Assembly: GCA_027574665.1 (NCBI GenBank)
Contig: CM050653.1
Span: forward strand, 14,964,664 to 15,028,663
From: Rhynochetos jubatus
Taxonomy: Eukaryota; Chordata; Aves; Eurypygiformes; Rhynochetidae
DNA length: 64,000 bases
Direction: 5' to 3'
Notes under the pieces: model-generated
The model's database searches: none
What the model saw: only the letters and a program-made list of their open reading frames with translations
What the model was told of the DNA's origin: nothing
Position numbers and translations under genes: made by a program
Part shown: piece after piece, positions 1 through 12,663 of the stretch
How the letters are laid out: every line of letters starts with the position of its first letter
How positions within the stretch are numbered: position 1 is the stretch's first letter

Positions 1-3000
1 CTTCACCGTGGAAATGTGTGAGCCTCCTGCCCTTCCTCTGGGCAGTCAGGAGGCTCCTGTCTGGCAGAGAAGCCCAAGCCAATAGCTGTGGTCAACTAGC
101 GTGCGTACTTTCAGAGCAGAGTTACCTGTAGGCTCTGTGCTGCCCACTGGCTCATACTGCATAGTCCTCCTCCAGGTGAGTTGCCCTGTGCTGAGCTTCA
201 GTGGAGGGAGTTGCATTTCTGGAATGCTAACCAACCAATTCCCATGTTTTGGGGAGCAGAGCAGAAGGATGATATGTTGATCGGAAATACTTCATCTCAA
301 ATTCGATCATTGGTCTTACAGTATTTAATTACCAAAGAAGACAGAAAATGAGAGATGATCCAAGCTTATCAAACACAATCATGTAGGGATTAGAGGAAGG
401 ATGAAGTAGAAACATCCTTTCAGGCTCCACCACCAAGTGCCTTTTGTCAACACTGGAACATGTAGCTTTTCCCTTGTCTGCCTGTGCTCTGCAGGTGAAC
501 CTTGCAAGAGGAATTTAGAAAACTGTGGCGTCTAGCAGCTCCGTTTGAGCTGTTTCCACCTGACATACGTGCATCTAAGATACACTGGACTTCTTAGGAA
601 CCAGTTAAAAACCAAAAACCTTTCTTAGTTTGGTGCTGTAAAGTAAAGAATTTGTGTTGAATGTGTGTTTCAGATGGCAAGTAATTACAACTTGAGTGCT
701 TTAGGTGAGTGATTTTTTTGTTTGTTTTTCTCATCTTTTTAAATTATAAAATAAATGGGATTAAGTGTTTTACTTCTGTTGTATTTATTTGAAGATATCA
801 TAAAAAAAAGTCAGCAGTTTGGGCAAGTCTGGTTAAATTAATTCTAATGGTTCCGTAGGCACCTTTAAAAAAATTCTTCTATATTACTGGATTTCTAAGA
901 TCAAAGTGCACACAGTGAAAAGGCAAGTGTGCTGCTAAATATCCTTAATTGTTTTGTCTCTCTCAATATAGTTTTCTTTCACAGAATTTACAAGGTGTTC
1001 TAAAATAGTTTTGGAATTGTGTCTGAACATGAAAGCTCAAATTCAGGGCTTTGTCCTGTGAAACGTTTGCTGGAAAAGTACTTTGGTTTTAAGTGGAATT
1101 TATAGGGATCAGCAAAGCGTATATTAGATTCCAGTGTACTTCCAGTGCAATATTTAGAGCAGCCTATATTGAACTGTTTATTGGTTTTGCTCACAGGCCT
1201 CCAAAGTTATTTTTGCTTTGTTTTAGAGGGACTTGATAACTGATCCAGGCTGTTCTGCGCTTTCCGAAAGCGAAGCATGCTTTGCATTTCTTCACCCACC
1301 GTTCCCTGTGGTTTCCTACTTCTGTGCAATCAGCTGAATGAGGGCAACCTCGTCCTTCTACAAACCGTATGTGTCCTTCTGGCCTGGGCACATACCATGG
1401 TCACAGGACCTGTTTTGGGAAGCATCGAGCCCCGTTGTGCCAGGATGTGCACTGTATTCTTGCTCAGAAGAGCAGTGCAAAACACCAAACTGATTTCTTA
1501 AAAACACTTGTCCTCTTGAGTACCTGGTGCTTCGGCTCTGCAATGATTTGCACCAAGGCCATGGTTTCTTCTCCTGGTTGTCAATACCTCCACCTGTTGC
1601 TGCCTGACTGTAGGTGTTTGGGTACTCAAAGAAGTCCCTTTACTGAGCCTTGAGTTTTAGGGATGGGAGTGGAGTGGGATCAGCATCTAAATAGCCCCAA
1701 GAGGAGCTGAAGTTTACTTGTAGGAGGGAATGTTGGAAACCCAAAGTGATGGTGCTCTGTGGTTTTCTGAGGTTACTTCACATACCAAAAGCTCAATGGG
1801 ATCCACCTGGGCGCCTTCAGTATACAATTTGATGTATTAGAACTGAAGGAATATAGCTGATAACAGACCCAAATTAAGGTCATAAACTAAACTTCCTTCA
1901 TGCAAGACAATGGATAAAGAGTGAACAGAAGCGTATATAAAGGCGGCAGCTTTCTGGCAATTGCAGAGGAGTGAGGGGGGAGTAGCCACAGTAGCTTTCT
2001 CAGGGTCAGGATTAAGTGGCCTCGGAAGAAGCAACTGTCATGCTTGCTCCTCAGCACAAGTAATTCTCTGAATTTCAGCTATAAATTGACTAGTAAATCG
2101 CACTGTGAAAGGGAAGGCCTGCTTTGTGTGGGCTGACTCATAGATATATCACTGTTACCTTCTCTGTGCTGGTAGCACGTGGGAGCGTGAGTCTAAACAT
2201 CTTAATTCCAGTGCTGCAGCTGCTGCATGGTCCTGCAGCCCTCCACTGACTGTCCTGCCACCTCCTGCTTCCACCCCGTAGCCCCTGGATACCTTTTAAT
2301 GCCGTTAATACACAAGCTTCCAGAGAAAAAAGTTCGTTACCTGTCTGTTGCCTGGTGCATGGAGCCGTGTGCGTGACACATCTGTGTTTCAGACGAATGC
2401 TTGCACTCTTCCTTGTTGTAAATGCACATGTGCTTATTTTCCACTGATTTCTGAGCGGTGTGGAGGATGCACCTTGAACAGGCATCTGAGATGATGAAAT
2501 ACGTGTATGAACAATGCTATGCTATCAGTGCCAAATTAGAAATGACGTGTGTGATAAATCTTTTGTAATCATGTTTCGGTACAGTGTAACTTCTCTTTCC
2601 ACTCTAGTTTTTTTTCTCTCTTTTCCTCCTCCCTCTCCACTATGTGTCAATGTGAGGAGAGGGCTGAGCAGTCCAGGTGGTGTTTGCCTTCCTGGCTAAG
2701 TTATTTATCTATTTCAGGGGTCAAAACTATCCTGAAAAACACCCAGTGCCACCCTCCCCCACCTCAGAAATACCTGTACCGAAGCAGGGTGCTTAGTGGG
2801 AGTAAGAAGCGAGTGTGCCTTTGGAGCGCAGTGGAACAGTTGGTTGTGATTTCTTCTCAGGTTCTAGTAGCATTTCTGCTTTCATGTCCTTAGTATTAGA
2901 TACATGTTTGTGGAAAAGTTTGGCATTTTGAGCTTTCTCCCTTCTCTGCACATGGAATGTCTATTTAATTTTGTTACTGAGGTTAGATTATCAAAACAGC

Positions 3001-4037
3001 TGCGTGGTTGGCAGTGAGTGCAGGCGGGCTGGGCTGGGGGATGCATAGCCCCTCTCACCTCTGCTCGTTGGCTTCTCTTTGCTCACTGCCACTTGCCTCT
3101 GCCAGGCTGGAAGAAGCATTTGGTCTGGCACCTGGTGCAGTTTTTCCTGCGTGATTTCAGTAAAATTCCAGTTTGGGCTGAGCTTTGACACCCATGGCCG
3201 CATGGTGCCATTAGCTGGAGCAAGCGTCCCTGTGTGTTGTGGTGCACGCACAGCAGCAGAACAGATTTACATTTCTTGTTTTAATTTTTAGGCAGTCACA
3301 CAAGTCCCACTTTGAGGACTAATCTCCTTTTCTTCTGCATTAGTTATTCTGGAATTATATATAAAATGGAACTGTTACATATTTGAAATTCGGGGATTTA
3401 TCATTTGGAGTTTTAAGGGACTTAGCATAGGATTTGAACCTCAAATACTCTTAAGTAAACTAGCAGCATTTGAAATTTTGATTTAGATCAGCTTAAGGAC
3501 AAAATGCTTTGTCAGTGATCTGTAAACTGCATTAGATGCAACTAAAAACTTCCTTTTCAGCCCCTTGCCACTTGTTATAAGGAATTTTGTAATACGAAAT
3601 TGCCTAGTCCTCTGTTAACATCCTAGAGTAGCAGGCCAGAGCTTTCAAACCTGTGTGCCCAAAGGTAGGTGTAAGCAAAGCTTATTTCAGTGCCTGGGGG
3701 TGGTTGTTTTAACGAGAGATGTTACAGCTTTTCTGTGTGGCTGCAACTTGGGTCACTCAATGAGCCTGATTTTTACATCTGCCATCTCAACAGTGTTTGA
3801 CATCACAGACAATAAGAATAATGTGTAATAAAATGGGAATTCATTTCCTCAAATTATTTTAATTTTTTTTTATATATGGACGCTTAAAGCTGTGTAACTG
3901 AAGCTAGTTTGCACCACTGTTTTCCAGAGAAGGGTGTGTGGTGTTTTACTGGTGCATGCAGTGCCCTAGTAGATACGAAAACGTGAATTTCAGATTATTA
4001 GAGCTGTCGGTGATGGATGGAAGAGGAAAAAATGGAG

Positions 4038-4078
4038 AAAAATTACCTATCTAAATTACCTAATCTAAAATTACCAGA
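4038..4078. repeat. Short tandem repeat, ~14-bp unit x3
   Basis: Three adjacent degenerate copies of a unit close to CTAAAATTACCTAT at 4038-4050, 4051-4064 and 4065-4078, seen directly. Copy lengths are 13, 14 and 14 bp. Probably a replication-slippage microrepeat. Confidence 0.8.
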
Positions 4079-5344
4079 ATGTAGCTGGAGGAGTCAGCCA
4101 GCAGCACGTCAGCAGTAGTGCTGCCCGTGCCCCGCCGCCCAGTTGCACTGCCATAGGTGAGGAGTAGGCTGGTCTGTATGCCGCAGATTGGTAACCTTGT
4201 GCTGGAGTTTCATGATGAGGAGGCTTCCTCTCTCTTCCTCCCGTTGCTGGCAGCCCGCTATTTTGCTGTTATTCTTGCTCATCTGCTCCATCAGCCATGT
4301 GCATGTCCTGCGCGTCGCCTCTCGCCCACTCTGTCCCTGCGCGCCTTGCGTTTGTACGTTACATCCCGTTTTGCTCTGTGTTCCTCCCTGGATGTTTGAG
4401 GTTCCCATCTCAGGAATTCCTGCCAAGTTCTGATCCTAGCATCTGTTCCCAACATTATCCAGATGCTCTAATTTTGGAGCCTTTAAAGCCGTGACTTTTC
4501 TGATCCTGTGTTTCTCTGAGACCCGAGTCACCTGAAGCACAGATCCGATTGTGAAAGTGTTAATCTAATTGTTAAACAATAGTAAAGTCATTCTGGAAAT
4601 GACACTTCTGTCCACGAGACTCTTTGTAATAGCTGGTATGTGCCGAATGTAAATTAATTCTTTCTGCCTGGGATGAAGTTACTTTTGTGTAGCTGTGGCT
4701 AGATGGAGCTGTCAGAATGCGTAAGGCAGTTTGATTTATGTGCCGAGGCTACATGCACGCGTTAGACTTCCCTGGTACGTGCTATTCATTTTACCTACTT
4801 AGGGGGTTCAACGTTTATGCCCTTTCACTGTTTCAGCATAGATGATATAATGTGTGGTAATTATTTTGGAAAGTAGAGAAGTCATTTGGGATACAACAAT
4901 TAGGCGCCGAGACTGTGAAATAGCGTTTGCTTTCAGATTATCTTAAAGCAAGGACATTTGAAAAAGTAACGAATGCATAAATGTTTCTGATGAAGTGTGG
5001 GGTTTTCTGTATTTATGTGGCCAGAGTTGTGGTAATAATATGTGAATGGTCTCCAGTGAGGCAGGTGGTTTAAAAGTGGTCTCGCACATCAGAAAAGGTG
5101 ACCTCTAATGAGAATGTCAAGACTATTCTCTTTAGAAGCTATGCTGTCTCTCATTTTCAGTCTTTGCCTTTTAATATTAATTACTAGGATGTTTTAATTA
5201 AAAACAGATCTTGGAGATATTATCTGCTTCCTCTGTTTAGTCCTTTTAAATGTTAATCACTTTTGACAGCTTAATTTACCCAGCTACCTGTGTTACCCTT
5301 GTGCAGTCCATCCGCTTTGTGTGGCGCCAGACTACAAACTGCAC

Positions 5345-5383
5345 CCCAAAAGTATTTCCCAAAAGTATTTCTCAAAAGTTCAT
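5345..5383. repeat. Short tandem repeat, 13-bp unit x3
   Basis: CCCAAAAGTATTT occurs twice perfectly at 5345-5357 and 5358-5370, followed by a degenerate third copy at 5371-5383 (CTCAAAAGTTCAT). Seen directly; no known function. Confidence 0.85.
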
Positions 5384-8300
5384 GCAATTGCAAAGATTAA
5401 ACCTGGGGGGAGACATACAAAGAAAGAAGAATTAAATGAAGGCTTAATGAGGCAGTGAATCAGAAAAGCTATTTCAAGATGGCTGGAGCTTCCCAAAAAA
5501 TGATTCTTACGCTAGAGGGAACCAGACCAGGTCAGTTCTGTTTCTGCTAGAAGATGTGTAGGGAGGAGTGGAAGGTAAGAGTTGAGATGGGAGGTAGCCT
5601 TGGAGCCTATGGAGAGTTTCTGTCAAGCAGGATTGGGAGGAAGAATACTTAAAAAGAGAGAAAAAGGAGAGGGGTGGGGAAATCATCTTAACCCCCTTCC
5701 CCCCAAAGAACCTTAACCCTCCCAGTTGCCCTAATACTCTCCATGGTATTGATATTATCCTTTCTTGCCTTCCCACCCTCCCCCCAGCTGTTTTCCCCTC
5801 TCCTCTGGAGCTGACCGTGCTTGTCCTTTGCCAGGCCAAGCACAGCAAGCTTCCTCAGGGTGCCTTCAGCAGTGGCTGTGGTTATGTTTTGCTTGAAATA
5901 TTTTTAAAGTGGAAATATTTTAAAGCAAAATAGTAATTTTTTTAGCAGTCACAAATCAGCAGAGAATCACCAAACCTTACTGCAATGGAGTAAACTCAAT
6001 GACACTATGCCATAAGTGTAGAAGCAGAGCGGGTGCTCCTTTGATTCGCTTTGATTGTATTTTTCTGTATAATTTACCAAGAAATGAAATTCAGCAAGAA
6101 AGTCCTCCCAAACATGTGCTGGTTCTCAAGGACTTAGATAGCCATGCCTCTCCCAGCTACTGAAAAAGAAAAGCAACTTTTCATTGCCCTCAGAGGCTTC
6201 CATTCTTAATATGTTTAAGGGTCTTTAAAAGGGAATGTTGTTTTCTGAAAGATTTGTGAATTTTGAATATATGACTGTAAAAATTAAAGGGAATTATAAA
6301 TGAATCAGAACACCACTGGTTCACTCTGTACTACTGTGAAGCATTTATTTGTTTGTAGGTTTAAAATAATCTTTAGCTAGACAAGTCAAACAGCTTGTTT
6401 GTGTGATGTTCCTGAATGGAGCCTTTGGTAATCAGATTCCACACACGCTTTAACCTTGTGCAAAATTTAATGAAAAATAGTTACTACTGAATATACTGTT
6501 TTGCCAGCTCAACAAAGGATGTTAAGTTCTGCATATTTTTGCATAATAAAGATGAGTGTTGACAGTGTAATGATCCATTTGGCACAGATAAAATCATGAA
6601 TGATTTTAATAACCTTACAACAATATTTGAATTCACTATGAAATATAATATAGACACTTCAAACAGAGACAGGCCTGCTGCCCTGCTATGGAGTGCCAGC
6701 TACTTGTAACCTTAATTTTTCTTGGAGAGGAGAGAGGAGAAACAAAGAGACTGGATCAGCCCAGAGGAGATGGGGAGGAATTAGGGCATCTATAGGATGG
6801 AAGTGATCTGTTTCAAAGTTTTCCAGGCAGTCCTTGTCCGCAGGTTGAAGCTGATAGGTTTTGGCAATGCTTGTATCTCCTTCCCCAGGCTGGGCGACAT
6901 TTGTATTGTGTTGGAAAACACGTTCCTGGGTATGGAGTGAGTCCAGGTAAAATGTAAGAGTGTGTGTGTGTTCCCAAGTTTGGTAGTTTGAAGTGATTGT
7001 GCATACAAGTGCGATTTCTTTTTTGATTGTTTCATTTTTAAAAGTGCTTTTTGGATTCATCAAGGTGATGTAGGTGCATCAGTCCCAGTCTCCACAGTGA
7101 TTTAGGGAATTAATTTTCAAAATGAATTCTGAAAATAAGGCCAGAGTCTTTGAAGCTTTCACACGAAATGATGTAGAAGTGTAATTCCATCAGAAGTCCA
7201 TATTTATGTTCCTGTCTCTTTGGTTATGATGCTGGAGTGCTGCATCCCTCTGTAAAGAGAGAGCGCTGCGAGGTGTTGGAGGCTTCTGCACCATGCAGTC
7301 AGGAATCTCAGACTGATGCAAACTATCGTTAGAGGGATATGAGAGATCTCCTTTGCTATTCATTTCTGCATTTCACAGAAACACAAGCACTTGACTTCCA
7401 GTGAATATGTTTTGAAGATGAGTGTGATGATATTCACCTGCTAGTTTCCTTCTGTGGTCCTCCCTCCTTACTCTTCACTTCTTCCTGCTGCTTTTTTTGT
7501 TACGTCTGTGTTTTCATAAGTATCTAGAGGTCAGATTTGAAAAATTACCAGGCAGCTTTTTAAAAGCAGAATGTCAAAAATATCTTTGAATGATTTCTAA
7601 TGATGTTTGTGGGGACAAAAGAAGTGAGACATGCCTTTCTGCAACCTTATATACCAAATTATTGGTGAAAATGTGGCTCCAGATCGTTTTGAGAACAGTT
7701 TTGGTGTTGGGAGCCCAGGTTTTAGTGCAAGTCCCTGGGGCTCAGTTACTGCGGTGTTTAACTTGGTGTTTTGTGGGAAATAAACACAGGCCCTATCTTC
7801 TCCCAGCAGATTGTGGTGTATGGTAGATGGATATCCATCTGGATATGGATCCACCAGGCCATATTTTCTTCATACAGAGATCACTGTAATCCTCTTGGTT
7901 GTAGAAAACCTGAAGGGGTTAGGAAGAACTGTAGCACTGCAGACTACAGATGTTATCTAGACTTATCAAGTGTTATCTAATGGGTGTCTTTTGCGTAAGA
8001 CCAGAGCTTCTTATCTGGCATAGGTTTGTGTCATAATTCTGGTGAGTCAAGTCCCCTGTGCCTGGGGATTACCACAGGATGGGACAACCCCCACGGATCT
8101 CGCGGTATGTGTCGCTTGCCATCAGCCTGGTGCTGTTGGTTTACTACCTCTTATTGTCAGTTTTGTAAGCATCGTCCTAGCAGCCTCTAAGTTAAGTTCC
8201 ATTGTTTTCACTGTTGCTACATTTAAAAATAATACAAAATGTTAGTCATGAGGGAACAATCACTCGTTTGCATTTAAGATTTTTGTAGAGCCTTACTTAA

Positions 8301-11034
8301 AGAAGGGGAGGCATGAATTGTTACCTAATGTGCAGTTAATTTTTGTCATTGTGCACAAAATGAAGAATATTGTTATTGTTGTTTTAAAATGCCAGAGGTA
8401 AATGTCTGTCTTTGACGATTTTAATACTAGATAATGAAGTTAGTTAAAAAAACATCCGTATCTTGTTGTTTTTAAGACCTCTGAAAAGTTTCTTGGGGAG
8501 GGGAAAAAGAAAGTGTTACACAAAAGACAAAAGGTACACAGAGTTTTACCTTTTGAACAGACCTTGACGTTGATTTAAAATAAGCCTAATTTAATAGGTA
8601 TTGTATTGCACACCGAAGATAATTTAGGCTAATGTCAAGGACAAGTGTTATCTATTCCTTTGTTGTAGTGAGGTATTGAAATAATGAGTGGAACAGAAGG
8701 GAATCAGAAAATGTTTGAAGTTTTTCATCTGTGTCTCTAGATGGGTATTTTTAATCACATTCTCCTGGCTTTTGCATGCAAATTACACTGAACAGCACAC
8801 ACTATATAAAATGAAGAGCTGTATTTTACAAAATCTATTTTCTTGAAGTTTAATAAGCTTGCAAAGATGTGCTGTGCTTTAACTAAGTAGGTACCTTTTT
8901 GTACCTCAGATGAAATTAGAATCTTAGATTTTAAATGCTGCTGTTTTGATCCTGTAACAGAGGAATGGAAAGTCTGGTCTTTTGGGAGGTTTCTGAAACC
9001 ATGTTTTTCTTGGTACTCAAGGGCTGCATCTCCCAATGACAGATGAGACAACTGTTAAGATTTAATACATCTTTATTTCAGCAATAGATCTTGCTGTGTG
9101 ACACCAGCCCCTCTAATAACCCCAGTGTCTGGATTACTTACTGCATAGTGTCACTGCTTAACTGCTGACCTCTGTGGCAGAAATAAAATACCGAACTCCT
9201 GTATGGTCCATGCTGTTGGCTTGGAAATCTGCTGACCTGCAGCTTCATTCCATACCCATAAGCTCAGCTGCATGGAGAACAATCAGGGTATCATTTTGAG
9301 CTTGTCCTCTTAGAAAAGGAAGCAGAATTTTATAGTGCACTTTAAAAAATATAAAATTGCTTCCAAAGTAGTATTAACAACATTATCCTCAGTGTGGTTC
9401 GCATATATTCATTTGTGCTGAAGGACCAAAAATGGAGATGATGAAATTGGCTTATTCAGGTGCTCAGATGTGTCCTCGTTCCTTCCCAAGCATAGCACTC
9501 TCGCTTCTGATACCATGCTTTCTTTGCACGCCTCTTTAAAGCCAGGATAGATATATTTTTTTCCTATTTCTTTTCAAAATAAGCTAAGGAGATACCACGG
9601 TGAATCATATATTGCGGTAATTCTGCAGAGTATGTCCTTAGCCTTGAACGAGAGGGCTGTTTTTACAAAGGGATTTTGGAAGAAATCTTTTCTGTATAAA
9701 TTGAGGATTTAAGGAAATAACAGGGTAGCATTACACTCCATATGCTTTCAAAGGAAGAGTGTGTGAAGAAACAACCCATTACAAAAATCCCATGATAAAA
9801 AACCTATGATTGAAAAACTTTCTAATTTAGGACAGAGATATTTCCTCAACTCACAGCCCCAGTAAGGACGAAAATATGCATTTTGGTACCTGCTGCATGG
9901 AGGGCAATGGAGGACAGCAAACTTCTAAGTGTGATGCCTTCATTTTTGATGAGAAGCATCAGTGGCATCTGCATCCTTCTTGCATGTCTATCAGCTTCAT
10001 GAAACCTCGACTGCTTTTACTTTCTGCCAGCAATGCCTTCTGGCCATGCAGGCCAGGGCTGCTGTGTTGTCTGTAGGAGATGACAAATGGAAAAGTCTTT
10101 TTTGGCTGTGGAAGTTAGCTGGTGATGAAGTCCAAGATTCAGCTCTAGTGGACATGCAGTAGGTTCTGCCGGGTGAGCAGGTCAGAAAGGCTTTGCAGAA
10201 TAACCAGTTTGTGTGTGCTGTGTATGCACTTCTGTCTGTCAGGCCACACACGTGGGCTGGCGCCTGGCGGCTTGTTCAGTATGTGATGTAGAAGCAGTAC
10301 GTCTGGTGTATTCAAGGTCTGAGGTCATGAAAAAGCAAATCCAGCCAACCTGACAGGCAGCTCAGTGGCAGCTACCTCTAGTAGCCTGCATAATACTTTC
10401 AACACTGCTCAGTTATTGTCTTATTTCTTGGTCTAAACCTCAGCCTGACTTTAACCCATGGAGGTCAAGTATAGAGCAATTCAGACAGAATATAGACTAA
10501 TTAATTTCCATGGTGCCACAGACATGCTTGCTTTTACTCTGTTGCTCAGCAAGAGGGGAGAAGGGAGACAGGAGACCAAATTTCTTAAATATATGTAATA
10601 TTAAACTAATATGGTTTACATATTTTAAAATTTTAAATATATTTAATAGTCTGGGAATTTACAGGATAGTACCTAAAACTGCATTTACTTCATACTGGGA
10701 GAAGATCAGATTGCAATTTAATATTGGCTCTAGAATTTCTCACATCAAAGTGCTGTAGGAAATGAATAATCAAAAGCAATGTTTTAATAAAAAGCTTGTA
10801 TATTTACTTTGGAATAATTTCTTAGATTTAAAGAATCATGAAAGCAGAAGATTTTTAAACTATTGGTAAAACTAAAGTGACCTGAAATCAATGGATGAGT
10901 TCTCATCTTGCAGATATCATTTAACTTGGTATGTTGAGCTTTCAAAGTGAAGTGTGTGTACTTAGCAGATCTGAGAATTACTTTCAATGAGACCTACGAT
11001 GGATTTTCCAGCACTGGTTATTTTACATCATGGG

Positions 11035-11700
11035 AGCAGATTACGTTCTGGAAAGGCAAATGCAGAGTCCCGTATGTGGGCTGGCATAACCCCACACAGC
11101 AGGGTGGGCTGGGGGCCACTACCTGGGCAGGAACACATCTGGTGGACAGCCCAGTGACCGTGAGTCAGTCGTGTGCCCTTGTGATAAAGGCGAGCAGCTC
11201 CATCCTGGGCTATATTAGCAAGCCTCTAGCCAGCAGGCTGAGAGAAGTGACTGTTTCTCTCTGCTTCTGGAGTATTCTGGCTACCTCAATACAAGCAAGA
11301 CCACGATGCCACCAGTTAGGGGACTGGAGACAATGACAGGGTAAGGGTGGCCTTCAGCGGTGCTGTATGGGCAGTGGGGTGGTCTGAGGCACAGCATTCT
11401 TGATACAGCTGCTCTTTATCAGGTATGGTGAAGATGGAACTATGCTTTTCTCTGAGCCGCACAGGAGTAGTGCAGGAGACAATGGACACAAGTTGTAACT
11501 TGATACATAGAAAAAAAATTTGAAACCCAGGAGTGGTCATAGACTGGGAGAGATTGCCTGGAGAGGCTGTGGAGTCTCCATCCTCAGGGTTATTCAGAAC
11601 AATCACCTGAGCACCCACCTCTCACTGACCCTGGTTTGAGCAGTGGCTTGGACTAGATGATCTCCAGAGGTTCCTTCCAGGTCAGGTGATTCTATATGAG
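11035..11700 (+). mobile_element. CR1 LINE fragment, 3' part
   Basis: A 5'-truncated, diverged chicken-repeat-1 retrotransposon. From about 11035 it follows the CR1 reverse-transcriptase C-terminal coding region: a decayed match to '...CNPTQQ...LGA', then HLVDSPVTVSQSCALV and ASSSILGYISKPLASRLREV, where consensus CR1 has roughly LVDxKLxMSQQCALVAKKAxxILGCIxxSxASRxREV. From 11540 it carries the non-coding tail (gagaggctgtggagtctccatcc, then ttggactagatgatctccag), ending near tgattctat at 11700. The frame is broken and no functional protein is possible. The left boundary is good to about 30 bp. Confidence 0.88.
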
Positions 11701-12660
11701 GTTATGCTTCTGTATAATCCATAGAAGATCTAATACAAAGTGTTAATTTGATAGTAGAAGGTGATCCTTAAAATGTCTTGCTTATTTTTCTAAAAGCAAT
11801 AACGCAGTATAGTTGTTAGGAGAATATTGCTTCTTTGGATCTCTTCTAGCTACATTAGTTTGAAAAGCTGTTACGAAAAGCTACTTCTGGCTTCATGACT
11901 GAAGTTGATTAATTAGGACAGGTAAAGATTTTCTTGAAATTACAAAGGTTTGATGTTTCTGTTACTGTTTGTCTAAAATTGAAACTGTGCTTGCCCTTTT
12001 TCTCCTTGTAAAATGTTGGGTGATCTGTATGTCTGCTGAGGAGACACTCAGGTGGCACATATAGCACATAATGCCTCTTAGATGCTCCTGGTTTTGCTAA
12101 TTGATTTTTCTTTTAATGTCTGTGGACAGGAGTGCATTATTTGTGAAAATAGCCATTTTTTCTGTAGTTCTTTTTACCAGTTCATTGAAACAGTAGTTAT
12201 ATTAAATGGGTTTTTAATGAGCCATGTAGAAAAGTGAAGCTCAAGGAATAATAAATATTTGGGTCTGCCATGGGGCTATTAAAGCCAGTTCAGTCATCAG
12301 AAAACCTACAAATTGATTTTGTATTTAGTTTCTATCATATCAAAATAATAATTGGCTACATCTCTGCTAATTATGTTCCCAATTGTATGAGTTTTTTTCC
12401 TCTTATCTGTTTATTCACAAGCAACTTGTATTTCGGGATATTTTGGAGTCTGAGGTGCCGTGAGCTGAAATTTGATTTACTGCCAGGCCTTATTAAACAA
12501 GTACACTTTAGCTCTACATTGCAACATGGGCTGAGTAATGTGCACATTGCTGTGGGTACACATGGTTTTTGCCAACCCTAAAGAGTTACTATAGAAATCT
12601 TTTATTCTCTTGTAATCTACTTTGGTTGTGCTCATTGCCGAGGAAGTGCGGTCAGTTCTG
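11701..12660 (+). other. PARD3 upstream intron, between CR1 copy and ORF-rich stretch
   Basis: AT-rich intronic sequence with no recognised gene, repeat family or regulatory site. Confidence 0.6.
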
Positions 12661-12663
12661 TGA

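Larger units (their letters stand above)
1..11034 (+). other. PARD3 upstream intron, first part
   Basis: No gene, exon or recognisable transposable element is seen here. The sequence is ordinary AT-rich intronic DNA with short homopolymer runs. I looked for the preceding PARD3 exon (coding ...ILCDVADDKDR) and did not find it. Two small tandem repeats are listed separately. The many short open frames lack family resemblance and occur on both strands. Confidence 0.7.
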
